This document shows, piece by piece, positions 31,866 through 39,958 of a DNA stretch of 64,000 bases (position 1 is the stretch's first letter; each line of letters opens with the position of its first letter). This DNA is from Caulobacter sp. UNC358MFTsu5.1 (lineage in GTDB: Bacteria > Pseudomonadota > Alphaproteobacteria > Caulobacterales > Caulobacteraceae). The DNA is taken from positions 372,001-436,000 of the forward strand of contig NZ_JONW01000007.1 in assembly GCF_000712075.1 (NCBI RefSeq). The letters run 5' to 3'. Both the position numbers and the translations under genes were made by a program. Under the pieces are notes generated by a model. That model was not told the origin of the DNA. It did no database searches and saw nothing but the letters and a program-made list of their open reading frames with translations.

Positions 31866-34800
31866 CTAGAAAGTCCCGCGGACGATGAACGACAGACGTC
31901 GATCGCTCACCGACCAGCTGTGCTTGGCGACCAGGGACTTGGAGAAGTTCCCCTGCGTGCCCAGGTACCAGGAATCCCGCTGGTCCATCTCCAGCACGGT
32001 CTTGGCGTTGAGCAGGTTCACGCCCTGGACGCCCACCTTGATCCGCGGGGTCACCGAGTACAGCAGCGAGCCGTCCAGCTGGCCGTAGTCGTCGGCATAG
32101 ACCGGGACCATCAGGTTCGAGGCCGAGGCGCTCATCAGGTAGCGCGAGCGCCAGTTGTAGGCCAGGCGGGCGTCGATGCCGTACTTACTGTAGAGCAGGG
32201 TCGCGTTGTAGGTGTAGCGCGACAGCTGCTCCAGCGGCAGGTCCAGCTTCGAGGCGATGATCTGCGACGAGTCGGTCACGCTGCTGGACGCGTTCTGCGT
32301 GCCCTTGCTGTCCAGGATCGTCGCGTTCAGCTCCGTGCCCAGCCCGGCCAGCGGACCCGGCAGGAAGTCGAAGAACTGCTGATACTGCATCTCCACGCCG
32401 GAGATTTTGCCGTGGCCCATGTTCTGGGGCACGGTGCCGACGGCCTGGACCGACTCCCCGTTGTCCTTGGTGACGGTCATTAAGGTCTGGGCGGACTGGA
32501 TGTAGTCGTAGACGTCCTTCCGGAAGACGCCCACCGACACCATGCCGCCGCCCTGGAAGTACCATTCGCCCGAGAGGTCGTACGAATTGGCGCGCATCGG
32601 CTTCAGGTTCGGATTGCCCGAGTAGAAGCCGAAGGCGACGTCCGTGTGGTACTGCACGGCCGAGCCGCCGGCCGCGGCGGTGTCCAGCTGGGCCTGGGTG
32701 TAGGGCGCGCCCGTGACCGGGTTGATGATGTTGTCCGCCACCGTCGCGTTGCGCGACTGCAGCGTGGCCGACATGTTGACCGACGGGTCCAGCTGGTAGA
32801 AGTCGGGCCGCACGATGTTCTTCGACGCGGCGAACCGCAGGAAGACGTTGGGCCTGGCCTTCAGGCGCAGGTTCAGGCTGGGCAGGACGTCGGTGTATTC
32901 GCTGCCGCCGACCGAGGTGAAGGGCTGGCCGTCGGCGAAGTCGATCTTGGCGGCTGCCGTGGACGAGGCGAACCGCTTCTGGCCCGGGTCGATATAGCCG
33001 ACCGTGCCGTAGCCGTGGCCCTCGACCTTGGACTTGACGACGCGCAGGCCGAAGTTGCCGTCCCAGCTCATCTGCTCGCCGCCCCAGCTGGCGTCCAGGT
33101 CGCTGCCGAAGCGGACCTTGCCGTAGAGCGCGAGGGTGTCTTCCCACTGGCGGTTGACGCCGCGGCCGCCGGAGTTGCCGAAGGCGGCGTTCACGTCGCC
33201 CAGCGGACGCCAGTAGCTGATGTCGCCGCTCGGACGGGCCCAGATGGGCGTGTAGCTCATCATGGTGCCCTGCTTGAACGGGCTGTAGGTTCCGCCCGCC
33301 GGCGACCACGACGGGATCGTGCCGTTGGGGCCGCCCGGCGGATAGTAGCCGTACTCGCCGTCGTTATAGGCCGGGCCGCCGCCGGGGATCGGCCCGTTCC
33401 AGACCACCTCGTTCAGGTACTTGTAGAGCTCGGTCGGGCTCTTCGCGAGATCGAAGGCCGGCAGGATCAGGCCGGGAACCGACAGGTCGCCCTTGAAGAA
33501 GTTGTCGAAGGCCACCGTGTCCTGGTGCTGGGTGTACTTGTCGGCCGTCGCGGTCACCCGCGTGGCCCACGGCGCCGAGATCAGGTTCCAGTTGTAGCCG
33601 GCGTCGCGCGAGGTGGCGTCGCGCGAGGTGGCGCGGACGCCCACCTTGACGTCCTTGATGAAGGAGTCGTCGTCGAAGCTGTAGGTGACGTCGAACTTGC
33701 CCGCGTATTCCCGGGCGTCGTTGTCGTCGATGTGGTCCATCGCGGCGTAGAGGTTGAACAGCGAGGGTGTGCTGGTGGCGTTGGCCATCGTGATCTTCGG
33801 CATGTCGCCGGTCAGGTCCAGGCCGAAGCCGCCCGGCAGGGTGACGGTGTTGTACACCGTCAGGTCCGTGCCCTCGCGGTGCGAGTAGATGTACTGCAGG
33901 TCGCCGGTCACCAGGAACCGGTCGTTGGTCCAGCTGAAGCCGGTCGAGATGTCGTTGGTGTTGTCCTCGACCACGCCGTAGCGGGTGCCCAGGTTCAGCA
34001 GGAACGAGTTGGACACGCCGTTGCCGCCGCCGCCGCCGTCGACCAGCTGGCCCTTCAGGAAGTTGCCGTCGGCGTCGTAGGTGAACGCCGTGCCGGCGGC
34101 CGGGCCCACGACGAACGACTGGTTGTTGGTCGCCGAGCAGCAGGCCGAGGTCTGGGCGAAACGGTCCTGGAAGGTCTGCTTGGCCTCGGTGCGGAACAGG
34201 GTCAGGTAGAGTTCGAGGTTGTCGTTGGGCCGGTACTGGAAGGCCAGATTGTAGCCCTCGCGCTCGCGGTCCTGCAGGTTGTTGCGGTACTGCACGCCGA
34301 CCGGCACGAACACGCGCGACAGCGGCTGGCCGGCGATCGAGTTGTCGCCGTTGAAGTTGAACGTGTCGCCGCCGTCGTAGGACGATTGGACCCCGACGCC
34401 GTGGGCGTCGTACGGGTCGACGGCGATGGTGTTGACCGCGGTCTTCAGCTTGGACCTGGACACGCTCAGCAGCACGCCGAACTCGCCGCCGTCGGGGGTG
34501 TCGAAGCGGTCGCTGTAGAGGAAGCTGCCCGACGGCGTGCCTTCCTTGCGCAGGTCGCCGCGCGTGTAGTCGGCCGAGAAGGCCAGCTGGCGCTTGCTGC
34601 TGTCGAACGGCATGCGGGTGCGCAGGTTCACCGTGCCGCCCAGGCCGCCCTCGACGATGTCGGCCGACGGGTTCTTGTAGACGTCCACGCCCGAGAACAG
34701 TTCGGGGGTCACGTCCTCCCACGAGATGGCCCGGCCGCCGCGCGCCGAGAAGGCGTCCCGGCCGTTCAGTTCCGAGCGGACCCAGGTCAGGCCTCGGATC

Positions 34801-35144
34801 TGGATGCCCGAGCCTTCGGCGTTCAGGCGGTCGACGTCGCGGGGCTGGTTGGTCCGGCCGATGGTCACGCCGGGGATGCGCTGCAGCGCCTCGGTGACCG
34901 AGCGGTCGGGCAGGCCGCCGATGTCCACGGCGGTGATCGAATCGACGATCTGCTCGGAGTTCTTCTTCAGGTCCTGCGCCGTCTGGAGGGCCTTGCGCTG
35001 GCCGACGACGATGACCTCGGAAATCTCTTCGGGCGAATCCTTGGTCGCGCCCCCGCTGGTCTGGGCCTGCGCCGACGCCACGAGCAGGCCGGTCGCCCAG
35101 ACCATCGTCGCGGTCGAGACCAGCAACATCTTCTTCTTGTTCAC
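31866..35144 (-). CDS. TonB-dependent receptor 2, Xanthomonas/Caulobacter (TIGR01782-like) type
   Basis: A 1092-residue outer-membrane importer. Signal peptide 1-28 (ending ASAQAQ), TonB-box-like SEVIVVGQ at 42-49, a plug domain (about 60-190: GLPDRSVTEALQRIPGVTI, IQIRGLTWVRSELNG, LFSGVDVYKNPSADIVEGG) and a beta-barrel ending in RRLSFIVRGTF with the C-terminal aromatic residue required for assembly. GTG start at 35144, preceded by GGGAGAGGGAAC. No regulator gene is adjacent and no operator like that of receptor 1 was found upstream. It is followed by halogenase 3. Ligand unknown, probably a complex carbohydrate or related polymer. Confidence 0.95.
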   Translation of the reverse strand: MNKKKMLLVSTATMVWATGLLVASAQAQTSGGATKDSPEEISEVIVVGQRKALQTAQDLKKNSEQIVDSITAVDIGGLPDRSVTEALQRIPGVTIGRTNQPRDVDRLNAEGSGIQIRGLTWVRSELNGRDAFSARGGRAISWEDVTPELFSGVDVYKNPSADIVEGGLGGTVNLRTRMPFDSSKRQLAFSADYTRGDLRKEGTPSGSFLYSDRFDTPDGGEFGVLLSVSRSKLKTAVNTIAVDPYDAHGVGVQSSYDGGDTFNFNGDNSIAGQPLSRVFVPVGVQYRNNLQDREREGYNLAFQYRPNDNLELYLTLFRTEAKQTFQDRFAQTSACCSATNNQSFVVGPAAGTAFTYDADGNFLKGQLVDGGGGGNGVSNSFLLNLGTRYGVVEDNTNDISTGFSWTNDRFLVTGDLQYIYSHREGTDLTVYNTVTLPGGFGLDLTGDMPKITMANATSTPSLFNLYAAMDHIDDNDAREYAGKFDVTYSFDDDSFIKDVKVGVRATSRDATSRDAGYNWNLISAPWATRVTATADKYTQHQDTVAFDNFFKGDLSVPGLILPAFDLAKSPTELYKYLNEVVWNGPIPGGGPAYNDGEYGYYPPGGPNGTIPSWSPAGGTYSPFKQGTMMSYTPIWARPSGDISYWRPLGDVNAAFGNSGGRGVNRQWEDTLALYGKVRFGSDLDASWGGEQMSWDGNFGLRVVKSKVEGHGYGTVGYIDPGQKRFASSTAAAKIDFADGQPFTSVGGSEYTDVLPSLNLRLKARPNVFLRFAASKNIVRPDFYQLDPSVNMSATLQSRNATVADNIINPVTGAPYTQAQLDTAAAGGSAVQYHTDVAFGFYSGNPNLKPMRANSYDLSGEWYFQGGGMVSVGVFRKDVYDYIQSAQTLMTVTKDNGESVQAVGTVPQNMGHGKISGVEMQYQQFFDFLPGPLAGLGTELNATILDSKGTQNASSSVTDSSQIIASKLDLPLEQLSRYTYNATLLYSKYGIDARLAYNWRSRYLMSASASNLMVPVYADDYGQLDGSLLYSVTPRIKVGVQGVNLLNAKTVLEMDQRDSWYLGTQGNFSKSLVAKHSWSVSDRRLSFIVRGTF

Positions 35145-35444
35145 GTTCCCTCTCCCAAATCAGCACGCCCTTTTGGGCTGTGCTCGCCGGTGTTTTCGTC
35201 TCGACGCGGGGTTGGGCGGTCAGTCGCCGTCCCTGCGTCGGGAAACACACTTTAATTAACTTGTTTTATTAAACCGGCGCGATTTGTCGTACAAGCCATA
35301 ACATTCAACAATCGCGAGCGTGGTTTCGTGCGGTTGCACGGACGTGCGCCGGCGGACGTCGTCGAGGGGGCGACGCCGGGTGGGGCGAGAACGGAATCCA
35401 GGAGGATCGGCGGCCGCGCGAGCTTGGCCGGCCCGGCGGCCCGG
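35145..35444. other. 300-bp intergenic region upstream of TBDR 2
   Basis: Contains the TBDR 2 promoter region, including an AT-rich stretch (35250-35310) unusual for this genome, with TTTAAT (35251-35256) and ATTAAA (35268-35273) as inverted half-sites. No gene or clear terminator is seen for the HtrA-like gene ending at 35445, whose transcript would run away from here. Confidence 0.5.
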
Positions 35445-36422
35445 TTAGTTGAGGCGGGGCTTCTTCAGCAGGGCGTTGCGGTCGACCGAACGGATCTCGA
35501 CCTCGAACACGTCCTGCTCGCGCTGGATGCGCAGCGCGATGGTGACGCCGGCCGGGCCCTGGTCCCAGAGGGCGGTGTAGAACTCGGTCAGGTCCGAGAC
35601 CTCGTCGCCGTCGACGGCCAGGATCAGGTCGCCGGCCCGCAGTTCGGCGCGGGACGCGGGGCTGCCCGGCGACACGCCGACCAGGATGACCTGGGATTCG
35701 GTCTCCTGGGCGAAGACGCCCAGCCAGGGGCGGGGCGGATGGGCCGGCTTGCCGCGCGCCAGGTCGTCCAGGATCGGCGGCAGCAGTTCGGCGGGGACGA
35801 ACATGTTCATGGGCTTGGCCACGCCGTCCTGCGACTGTCCCGACAGGCTGAGCGAGCCGACGCCGACCAGTTCGCCCTTGGGACCGATCAGGGCCGCGCC
35901 GCTCCAGTGGGGATGGGCCGGCTCGGTGATGATCGCCTCGTCCAGCAGGTATTCCCAATAGCCGGCGAAGGGCATGCGGGTCAGGGCGCGGCCGGCGGCG
36001 GCGTGGGCGCGTCCGCCGGCGCCGGCGATGATCACCGGGCTGCCCGGCTCCAGGACCTTTGAGGTGCCCAGGCGCAGCGCCGGCAGGCCCAGGGGCTCCA
36101 GCGCCTGGACCAGGCCCAGTCCCGTCTGGCCGTCGAAGCCCAGCACGTGGGCGTGGACGCGCCGGCCGTCGTTGAGGGTCAGCACCACCTCGCTGGCCTC
36201 GGTGATCAGATAGGCCATGGTCAGCACCAGGCCGCCTTCGCTGATCACCACGCCGTTCCCCAGCCGCTCGGTTCCCAGGATGCGCGCGGTGAAGGCGTCG
36301 GCCGGGACCTTGGACTCCAGGGCGACGACGCTGGACAGGGCGTGATCGAGGTCGAAGGCGTAGGCGCTGGCGGCGGGCCGCAGCCGCGCTTCGACCTCAT
36401 GCCCCTGGAACGGTGAAGACAA
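35445..36422 (-). CDS. HtrA-like trypsin-fold protein with PDZ domain, catalytically inactive
   Basis: A 325-residue cytosolic or weakly exported protein: a trypsin-like domain (about 30-200) and a C-terminal PDZ domain (about 225-310, SPASRAELRAGDLILAVDGD). Compared with DegP, the catalytic His position is Tyr (LTMAYLITEA, Y71) and the catalytic Asp position is Gly (DGQTGLGLVQ, G101); the serine is kept but its GNSGG loop reads HWSGAAL (S174). It should not be an active protease and may be a binding or chaperone protein. No signal peptide is visible. Start: TTG at 36422, six bases after GAGGAG; a TTG at 36473 opens a longer frame without an RBS. It follows the AraC-type gene on the same strand. 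Confidence 0.8.
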   Translation of the reverse strand: MSSPFQGHEVEARLRPAASAYAFDLDHALSSVVALESKVPADAFTARILGTERLGNGVVISEGGLVLTMAYLITEASEVVLTLNDGRRVHAHVLGFDGQTGLGLVQALEPLGLPALRLGTSKVLEPGSPVIIAGAGGRAHAAAGRALTRMPFAGYWEYLLDEAIITEPAHPHWSGAALIGPKGELVGVGSLSLSGQSQDGVAKPMNMFVPAELLPPILDDLARGKPAHPPRPWLGVFAQETESQVILVGVSPGSPASRAELRAGDLILAVDGDEVSDLTEFYTALWDQGPAGVTIALRIQREQDVFEVEIRSVDRNALLKKPRLN

Positions 36423-36510
36423 GTCGATCTCCTCTAGGAGACTCAAATCTGGGGCGTGGCGCGGCGCGAACAAGAGGCGAGGGCGAAGAGGCGCGGCCGA
36501 CGGCGGGTCT

Positions 36511-37059
36511 TCAGGCGGCCAGGGCGGACAGGTCCGTGGGGCGCTCCTGGCGACTGCGGCGCCAGCGGCTGGGCGGCTGGCCCACCAGCCCGCCGAAGGA
36601 CCGGCAGAAGTGGGCCTGGTCCGAGAAGCCGCAGGCCAGGGCGATCTGGGCCAGGCTGTCGTGCGTGGTCAGCATCAGCTGCTTGGCCCGGGTGATGCGC
36701 CGCTCGATGATGTAGCTCTTGGCGGACTGGCCGAAGCTCTCCTTGAAGGCGTGGGAGAAGTAGCTGGGGCTCAGGCGGACCGCGGCGGCCACGTCGCGGA
36801 CCTGCAGGTTGCGGTCGCTGTTGCTGTCGATGAAGTCGGTCGCCGTCCGCACCTGCCAGGGCGCCAGCTTGCCGGTCTGCTGGTCGCGGGTCAGGCGCTG
36901 GACCTCGGCTTCCAGCAGCTGGCTGGCGCGATGCATCAGCTCCCGCGCCGCGTCGGGATCGCGATCGAAGGCGCGAGAGGCGTCGGTGACCAGGCGCGCC
37001 AGCATCAGGGTCTGGTCGCGGGGCAGGGTGGAGGTTTGGTTCGCGTTCATGGAAGTCAT
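36511..37059 (-). CDS. AraC-family transcriptional regulator
   Basis: A 182-residue regulator with the two helix-turn-helix motifs of AraC/XylS proteins at the C-terminus (LQVRDVAAAVRLSPSYFSHAFKESFGQSAKSYI and LAQIALACGFSDQAHFCRSFGGLVGQPPSRWR). The N-terminal 70 residues are a short helical region, not a cupin sensor domain, so it may respond to protein partners or act constitutively. Divergent from the radical-SAM gene, with a 328-bp region between them. Confidence 0.9.
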   Translation of the reverse strand: MTSMNANQTSTLPRDQTLMLARLVTDASRAFDRDPDAARELMHRASQLLEAEVQRLTRDQQTGKLAPWQVRTATDFIDSNSDRNLQVRDVAAAVRLSPSYFSHAFKESFGQSAKSYIIERRITRAKQLMLTTHDSLAQIALACGFSDQAHFCRSFGGLVGQPPSRWRRSRQERPTDLSALAA

Positions 37060-37387
37060 GTCCAGCTCGCCACCTCTTCTTCAGAACCATTCCCGGGTGT
37101 TCACCCCAGGTCCAGTTCCGGTTTTGCTAGCATTGGATATGAGAAGCCGCAATGGTGCAGGTTAAAGCTTAGCTGTTAGCAAGTTTCGAAAACCGTCGTG
37201 ATTTGTCGCCTACTGTCCCGCCGGGCGGCGTCCGGGCGGGTTCCGGTTTCTCGGACTTCGATTTCGAACTGCGATGTTTTTGAACAATTGATGACGCTTT
37301 GGGCAAGGAGCCCCGGCGCGCGGACGCCCGTCAGTCGTCGTTGTCTATGTTCTTGAATTGTTCTCGTTGGCGGTTCATGATCGGGCC
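37060..37387. other. 328-bp divergent intergenic region (AraC regulator / radical-SAM gene)
   Basis: No gene. It is AT-richer than its surroundings between 37115 and 37300. A weak inverted repeat, TTGCTA near 37125 and TTAGCAA near 37171, is the only symmetry noticed; no confident promoter. Confidence 0.4.
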
Positions 37388-38494
37388 ATGGTCGCTCCCG
37401 CCAATCTCCCCGGTCACCCGCCGTCCGCCGGTCTCAGGGAAGGGGCGCGGGGGCGCGGGGCCAAGTCCAATCGCACGGGCCGTTTCGAGTCCCAGGTCAG
37501 CGAGGCCTTCGACGATGGCTGGGGCGAGGAGGAGGAACCGGCCCAGATCGCCACCACGCTCCAGCCGATGAAGTCGCGGACGATCATCGCCCGCAACGAC
37601 AGCCCCGACGTGGGCTTCGAAAGCTCGATCAATCCCTATCGCGGCTGCAGCCACGGCTGCATCTACTGCTACGCCCGGCCGGCCCACACCTATCTGGGCC
37701 ATTCGGCCGGCCTGGATTTCGAGACCAAGATCTATTTCAAGCCCGAGGCGGGCAAGCTGCTGGAGCGCGAGCTCTCCAAGCCGAAATACGTCCCCAAGGT
37801 GATCCATATCGGCGGCGACACCGATCCCTACCAACCCGACGAGCGCCAGCTGCGGGTGACGCGGGCGGTGATCGAGACGCTGGCCCGCTTCCGCCACCCG
37901 TTCACGATCATCACCAAGTCGAACCTGATCACCCGCGATCTCGACATCCTGGGGCCGATGGGCCAGGCGGGGCTGGCGCGGGCGGCGGTGTCGATCACCA
38001 GCCTGGACCACCGTCTGTCGCGCAGCATGGAGCCCAGGGCCTCGACGCCCGGGCGGCGGATCGACGCCGTGCGCCAGCTGGCGGCGGCGGGCGTGCCGAC
38101 CACGGTGATGTTCGCCCCCTCGATCCCGTCGCTGAACGACCACGAGATGGAAGGCGTGCTGGAGGCCGCCGCCGCGGCCGGGGCGACCACGGCCGGCTAT
38201 GTCGCCGTGCGCCTGCCGCTGGAGATCAAGGACCTGTTCGAGGAATGGCTGGCGGCCGAGCATCCCGACCGGGCCCGGCGGGTGATGTCCCTGGTCCGCC
38301 AGATGCGCGGCGGGGCGGCCTACAGCTCCGAATGGGGCAAGCGGATGACGGGCGAGGGGCCCGTCGCCCAGGTGATGAGCCAGAGGTTCCACCTGGCGCG
38401 GGCGAAGTTCGGCCTGGACCGCAAGTTGCCTCCGCTGGACTTGACCCAGTTCGCCGTGCCGCCCAAGGCCGGGGATCAGCTGTCGCTGTTCTAG
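37388..38494 (+). CDS. PA0069-family radical-SAM protein (SplB-like)
   Basis: A 368-residue iron-sulfur radical-SAM enzyme. The cluster motif is CSHGCIYCYARPAH (C-x3-C-x2-C) in SINPYRGCSHGCIYC; GGDTDPYQPDE and later SNLITRD and PRASTPGRRIDAV match this conserved but uncharacterised bacterial family related to spore-photoproduct lyase. The substrate is unknown. The frame opens at a TTG at 37358, but the ATG at 37388 is preferred. The stop codon TAG is shared, as the palindrome CTAG, with the stop of the convergent HAD gene. Confidence 0.88.
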   Translation: MVAPANLPGHPPSAGLREGARGRGAKSNRTGRFESQVSEAFDDGWGEEEEPAQIATTLQPMKSRTIIARNDSPDVGFESSINPYRGCSHGCIYCYARPAHTYLGHSAGLDFETKIYFKPEAGKLLERELSKPKYVPKVIHIGGDTDPYQPDERQLRVTRAVIETLARFRHPFTIITKSNLITRDLDILGPMGQAGLARAAVSITSLDHRLSRSMEPRASTPGRRIDAVRQLAAAGVPTTVMFAPSIPSLNDHEMEGVLEAAAAAGATTAGYVAVRLPLEIKDLFEEWLAAEHPDRARRVMSLVRQMRGGAAYSSEWGKRMTGEGPVAQVMSQRFHLARAKFGLDRKLPPLDLTQFAVPPKAGDQLSLF

Positions 38495-39141
38495 GCCTGG
38501 GCCAGGCGCAGGCCGTCCGCCGCCGCCGAGACCCGGACGCCCGAATAGTCGGCGATGGCCGGATGGTCCAGGTCGAGCGGGTGGCGGTGGGTGGCGGTAA
38601 TCATGATCACGTCGGCGCCGGCCGCCTCGCCCGCCAGCAGGCCGGCGGGGGCGTCCTCGAACACCAGGCAGGCTTCGGCCGCCACACCCAGCCGCCGGGC
38701 GGCCAGGGCGTAGCCGTCCGGGGCGGGCTTGCCGTGCGACACGTCCTCGGCGGTGATCAGCACGGCGGGAACCGGCAGGCCGGCGGCCTCCAGACGCCGC
38801 AGGGCCAGTTCGCGCTGGGCCGAGGTGACGACGGCCCAGCGGTCGGCGGGCAGGGTGCGCAGGAAGGCTTCCGCCCCCGGGATTGGGATCACGCCTTCGA
38901 CGTCGGCGACCTCGGCGCGCAGGATCGCCAGGGTCTCGAGGGCGATGTCGATCCCGGCGAGGTTCTGGCGGCGGATGGTCTCCTCGGCCCGCACGCCGTG
39001 GATGGTGGGCAGGAAGGCCTCGACGTCCAGGCCGTGGCGGCGCGCCCAGTCGCCCCACACCCGTTCGGCCACGGCGATGGAATCGAGCACGGTCCCGTCC
39101 ATGTCGAACAGGAAGGCGGCATAGGTCTTGGCGGGGATCAT
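38491..39141 (-). CDS. HAD-superfamily phosphatase (sugar phosphatase type)
   Basis: A 216-residue haloacid-dehalogenase phosphatase. The nucleophile motif is FLFDMDGTVLDS (both Asp), motif II is VVTSA, motif III the lysine of HGKPAPDGY, and motif IV the acidic pair in CLVFEDAPAG. The cap insert between motifs I and II and overall similarity suggest a YfbT/Gpp-like sugar- or glycerol-phosphate phosphatase. The ATG at 39141 is preferred over an upstream in-frame start with no homology. Convergent with the radical-SAM gene, overlapping by four bases. Confidence 0.9.
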   Translation of the reverse strand: MIPAKTYAAFLFDMDGTVLDSIAVAERVWGDWARRHGLDVEAFLPTIHGVRAEETIRRQNLAGIDIALETLAILRAEVADVEGVIPIPGAEAFLRTLPADRWAVVTSAQRELALRRLEAAGLPVPAVLITAEDVSHGKPAPDGYALAARRLGVAAEACLVFEDAPAGLLAGEAAGADVIMITATHRHPLDLDHPAIADYSGVRVSAAADGLRLAQA

Positions 39142-39230
39142 GGACGGGCTATGCCATGCTTCGCCGTCCAAAGTCTTGTCCGGGCAAGTCTCGGCTTGAC
39201 CGGCGTCGCGCCGGATCGGAAGCAGGGCGC

Positions 39231-39707
39231 ATGATCACCGTCGTCCTGCCGACCCGCAACAGCGCCGCGCGCCTGGTGCACGTCCTGCCCCTGCTGGTGC
39301 CCGCCGCCGTCGACGGCCTGGTCAAGGCGGTGGTGTTCGCCGACGCCGGCTCGACCGACGCCACCCTCGACATCGCCGAGGACAGCGGGGCGAAGGTGGT
39401 GCGCGCCGACGGCGACGCCGGGGCGCGGCTGGCGGCCGGCTGCGCGGCGGCCAGGAGCGCCTGGATCCTGGCGCTGGGCGAGGGCCTGGTCCTGCCCGAG
39501 GGCTGGCGCACGCCGGTCGAGGCGCATCTGGCGGGCGGCGGCGGCAAGCCGGCCTGGATCGCGGCTCCGGGTCTGTTCGGGCGTCCGCTGGCGGTCCTGG
39601 CGTCGCGCGAGGCCGTCGAGGCGGCCGGCGGCTTCAAGCCCGGCGGCGAGCCGCTGAAGGCGCTGCTGGGGCGGTTGAAGCCCAGGGCCGTTCGACTGAA
39701 GGTCTAG
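39231..39707 (+). CDS. Short GT-A glycosyltransferase-like protein
   Basis: A 158-residue protein with the N-terminal fold of GT2 glycosyltransferases: MITVVLPTRNSAARL, then VVFADAGSTDATLDIAEDSGAKVV, where DAGSTD corresponds to the D-G-S-x-D nucleotide-binding motif. It is about 60-100 residues shorter than usual and lacks an obvious second catalytic DxD or acceptor region, so it may be a minimal or non-catalytic member. Divergent from the HAD gene. A large palindrome begins 9 bp after the stop. Confidence 0.75.
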   Translation: MITVVLPTRNSAARLVHVLPLLVPAAVDGLVKAVVFADAGSTDATLDIAEDSGAKVVRADGDAGARLAAGCAAARSAWILALGEGLVLPEGWRTPVEAHLAGGGGKPAWIAAPGLFGRPLAVLASREAVEAAGGFKPGGEPLKALLGRLKPRAVRLKV

Positions 39708-39715
39708 CGAACTCG

Positions 39716-39949
39716 CCCTCTCTCTTTGAGAGAGGGAGGGGCCCGCCGCGAAGCGGTGGGAGGGTGAGAGGTTATAATCTCTCAGAGCAAAGCGCTGACG
39801 ACGATGACATGTGGACCGTTGTATCTGCGGCAGAAATCAGGAGCGCTTTGAAGCGCCTCGGCCGCTCTGGATTTGCTGGTGGGCGGTGAAACCTCTCACC
39901 CTCCCACCGCCTGCGGCGGCGGGCCCCTCCCTCTCTCTATGAGAGAGGG
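39716..39949. repeat. Large imperfect palindrome (about 58-60 bp arms) with nested inner repeat
   Basis: Arms 39716-39773 and 39890-39949 are near reverse complements: CCCTCTCTCTTTGAGAGAGG at the left outer end matches the mirrored right end, then a GGGGCCCGCCGC block and GGGAGGGTGAGAGGTT pair with AACCTCTCACCCTCCC. Inside, AAAGCGCT (39789-39796) pairs with AGCGCTTT (39842-39849). The outer ends are also hairpins (CTCTCT/AGAGAG). It separates two convergent genes. Confidence 0.88.
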
Positions 39950-39958
39950 TTTCAGCCC

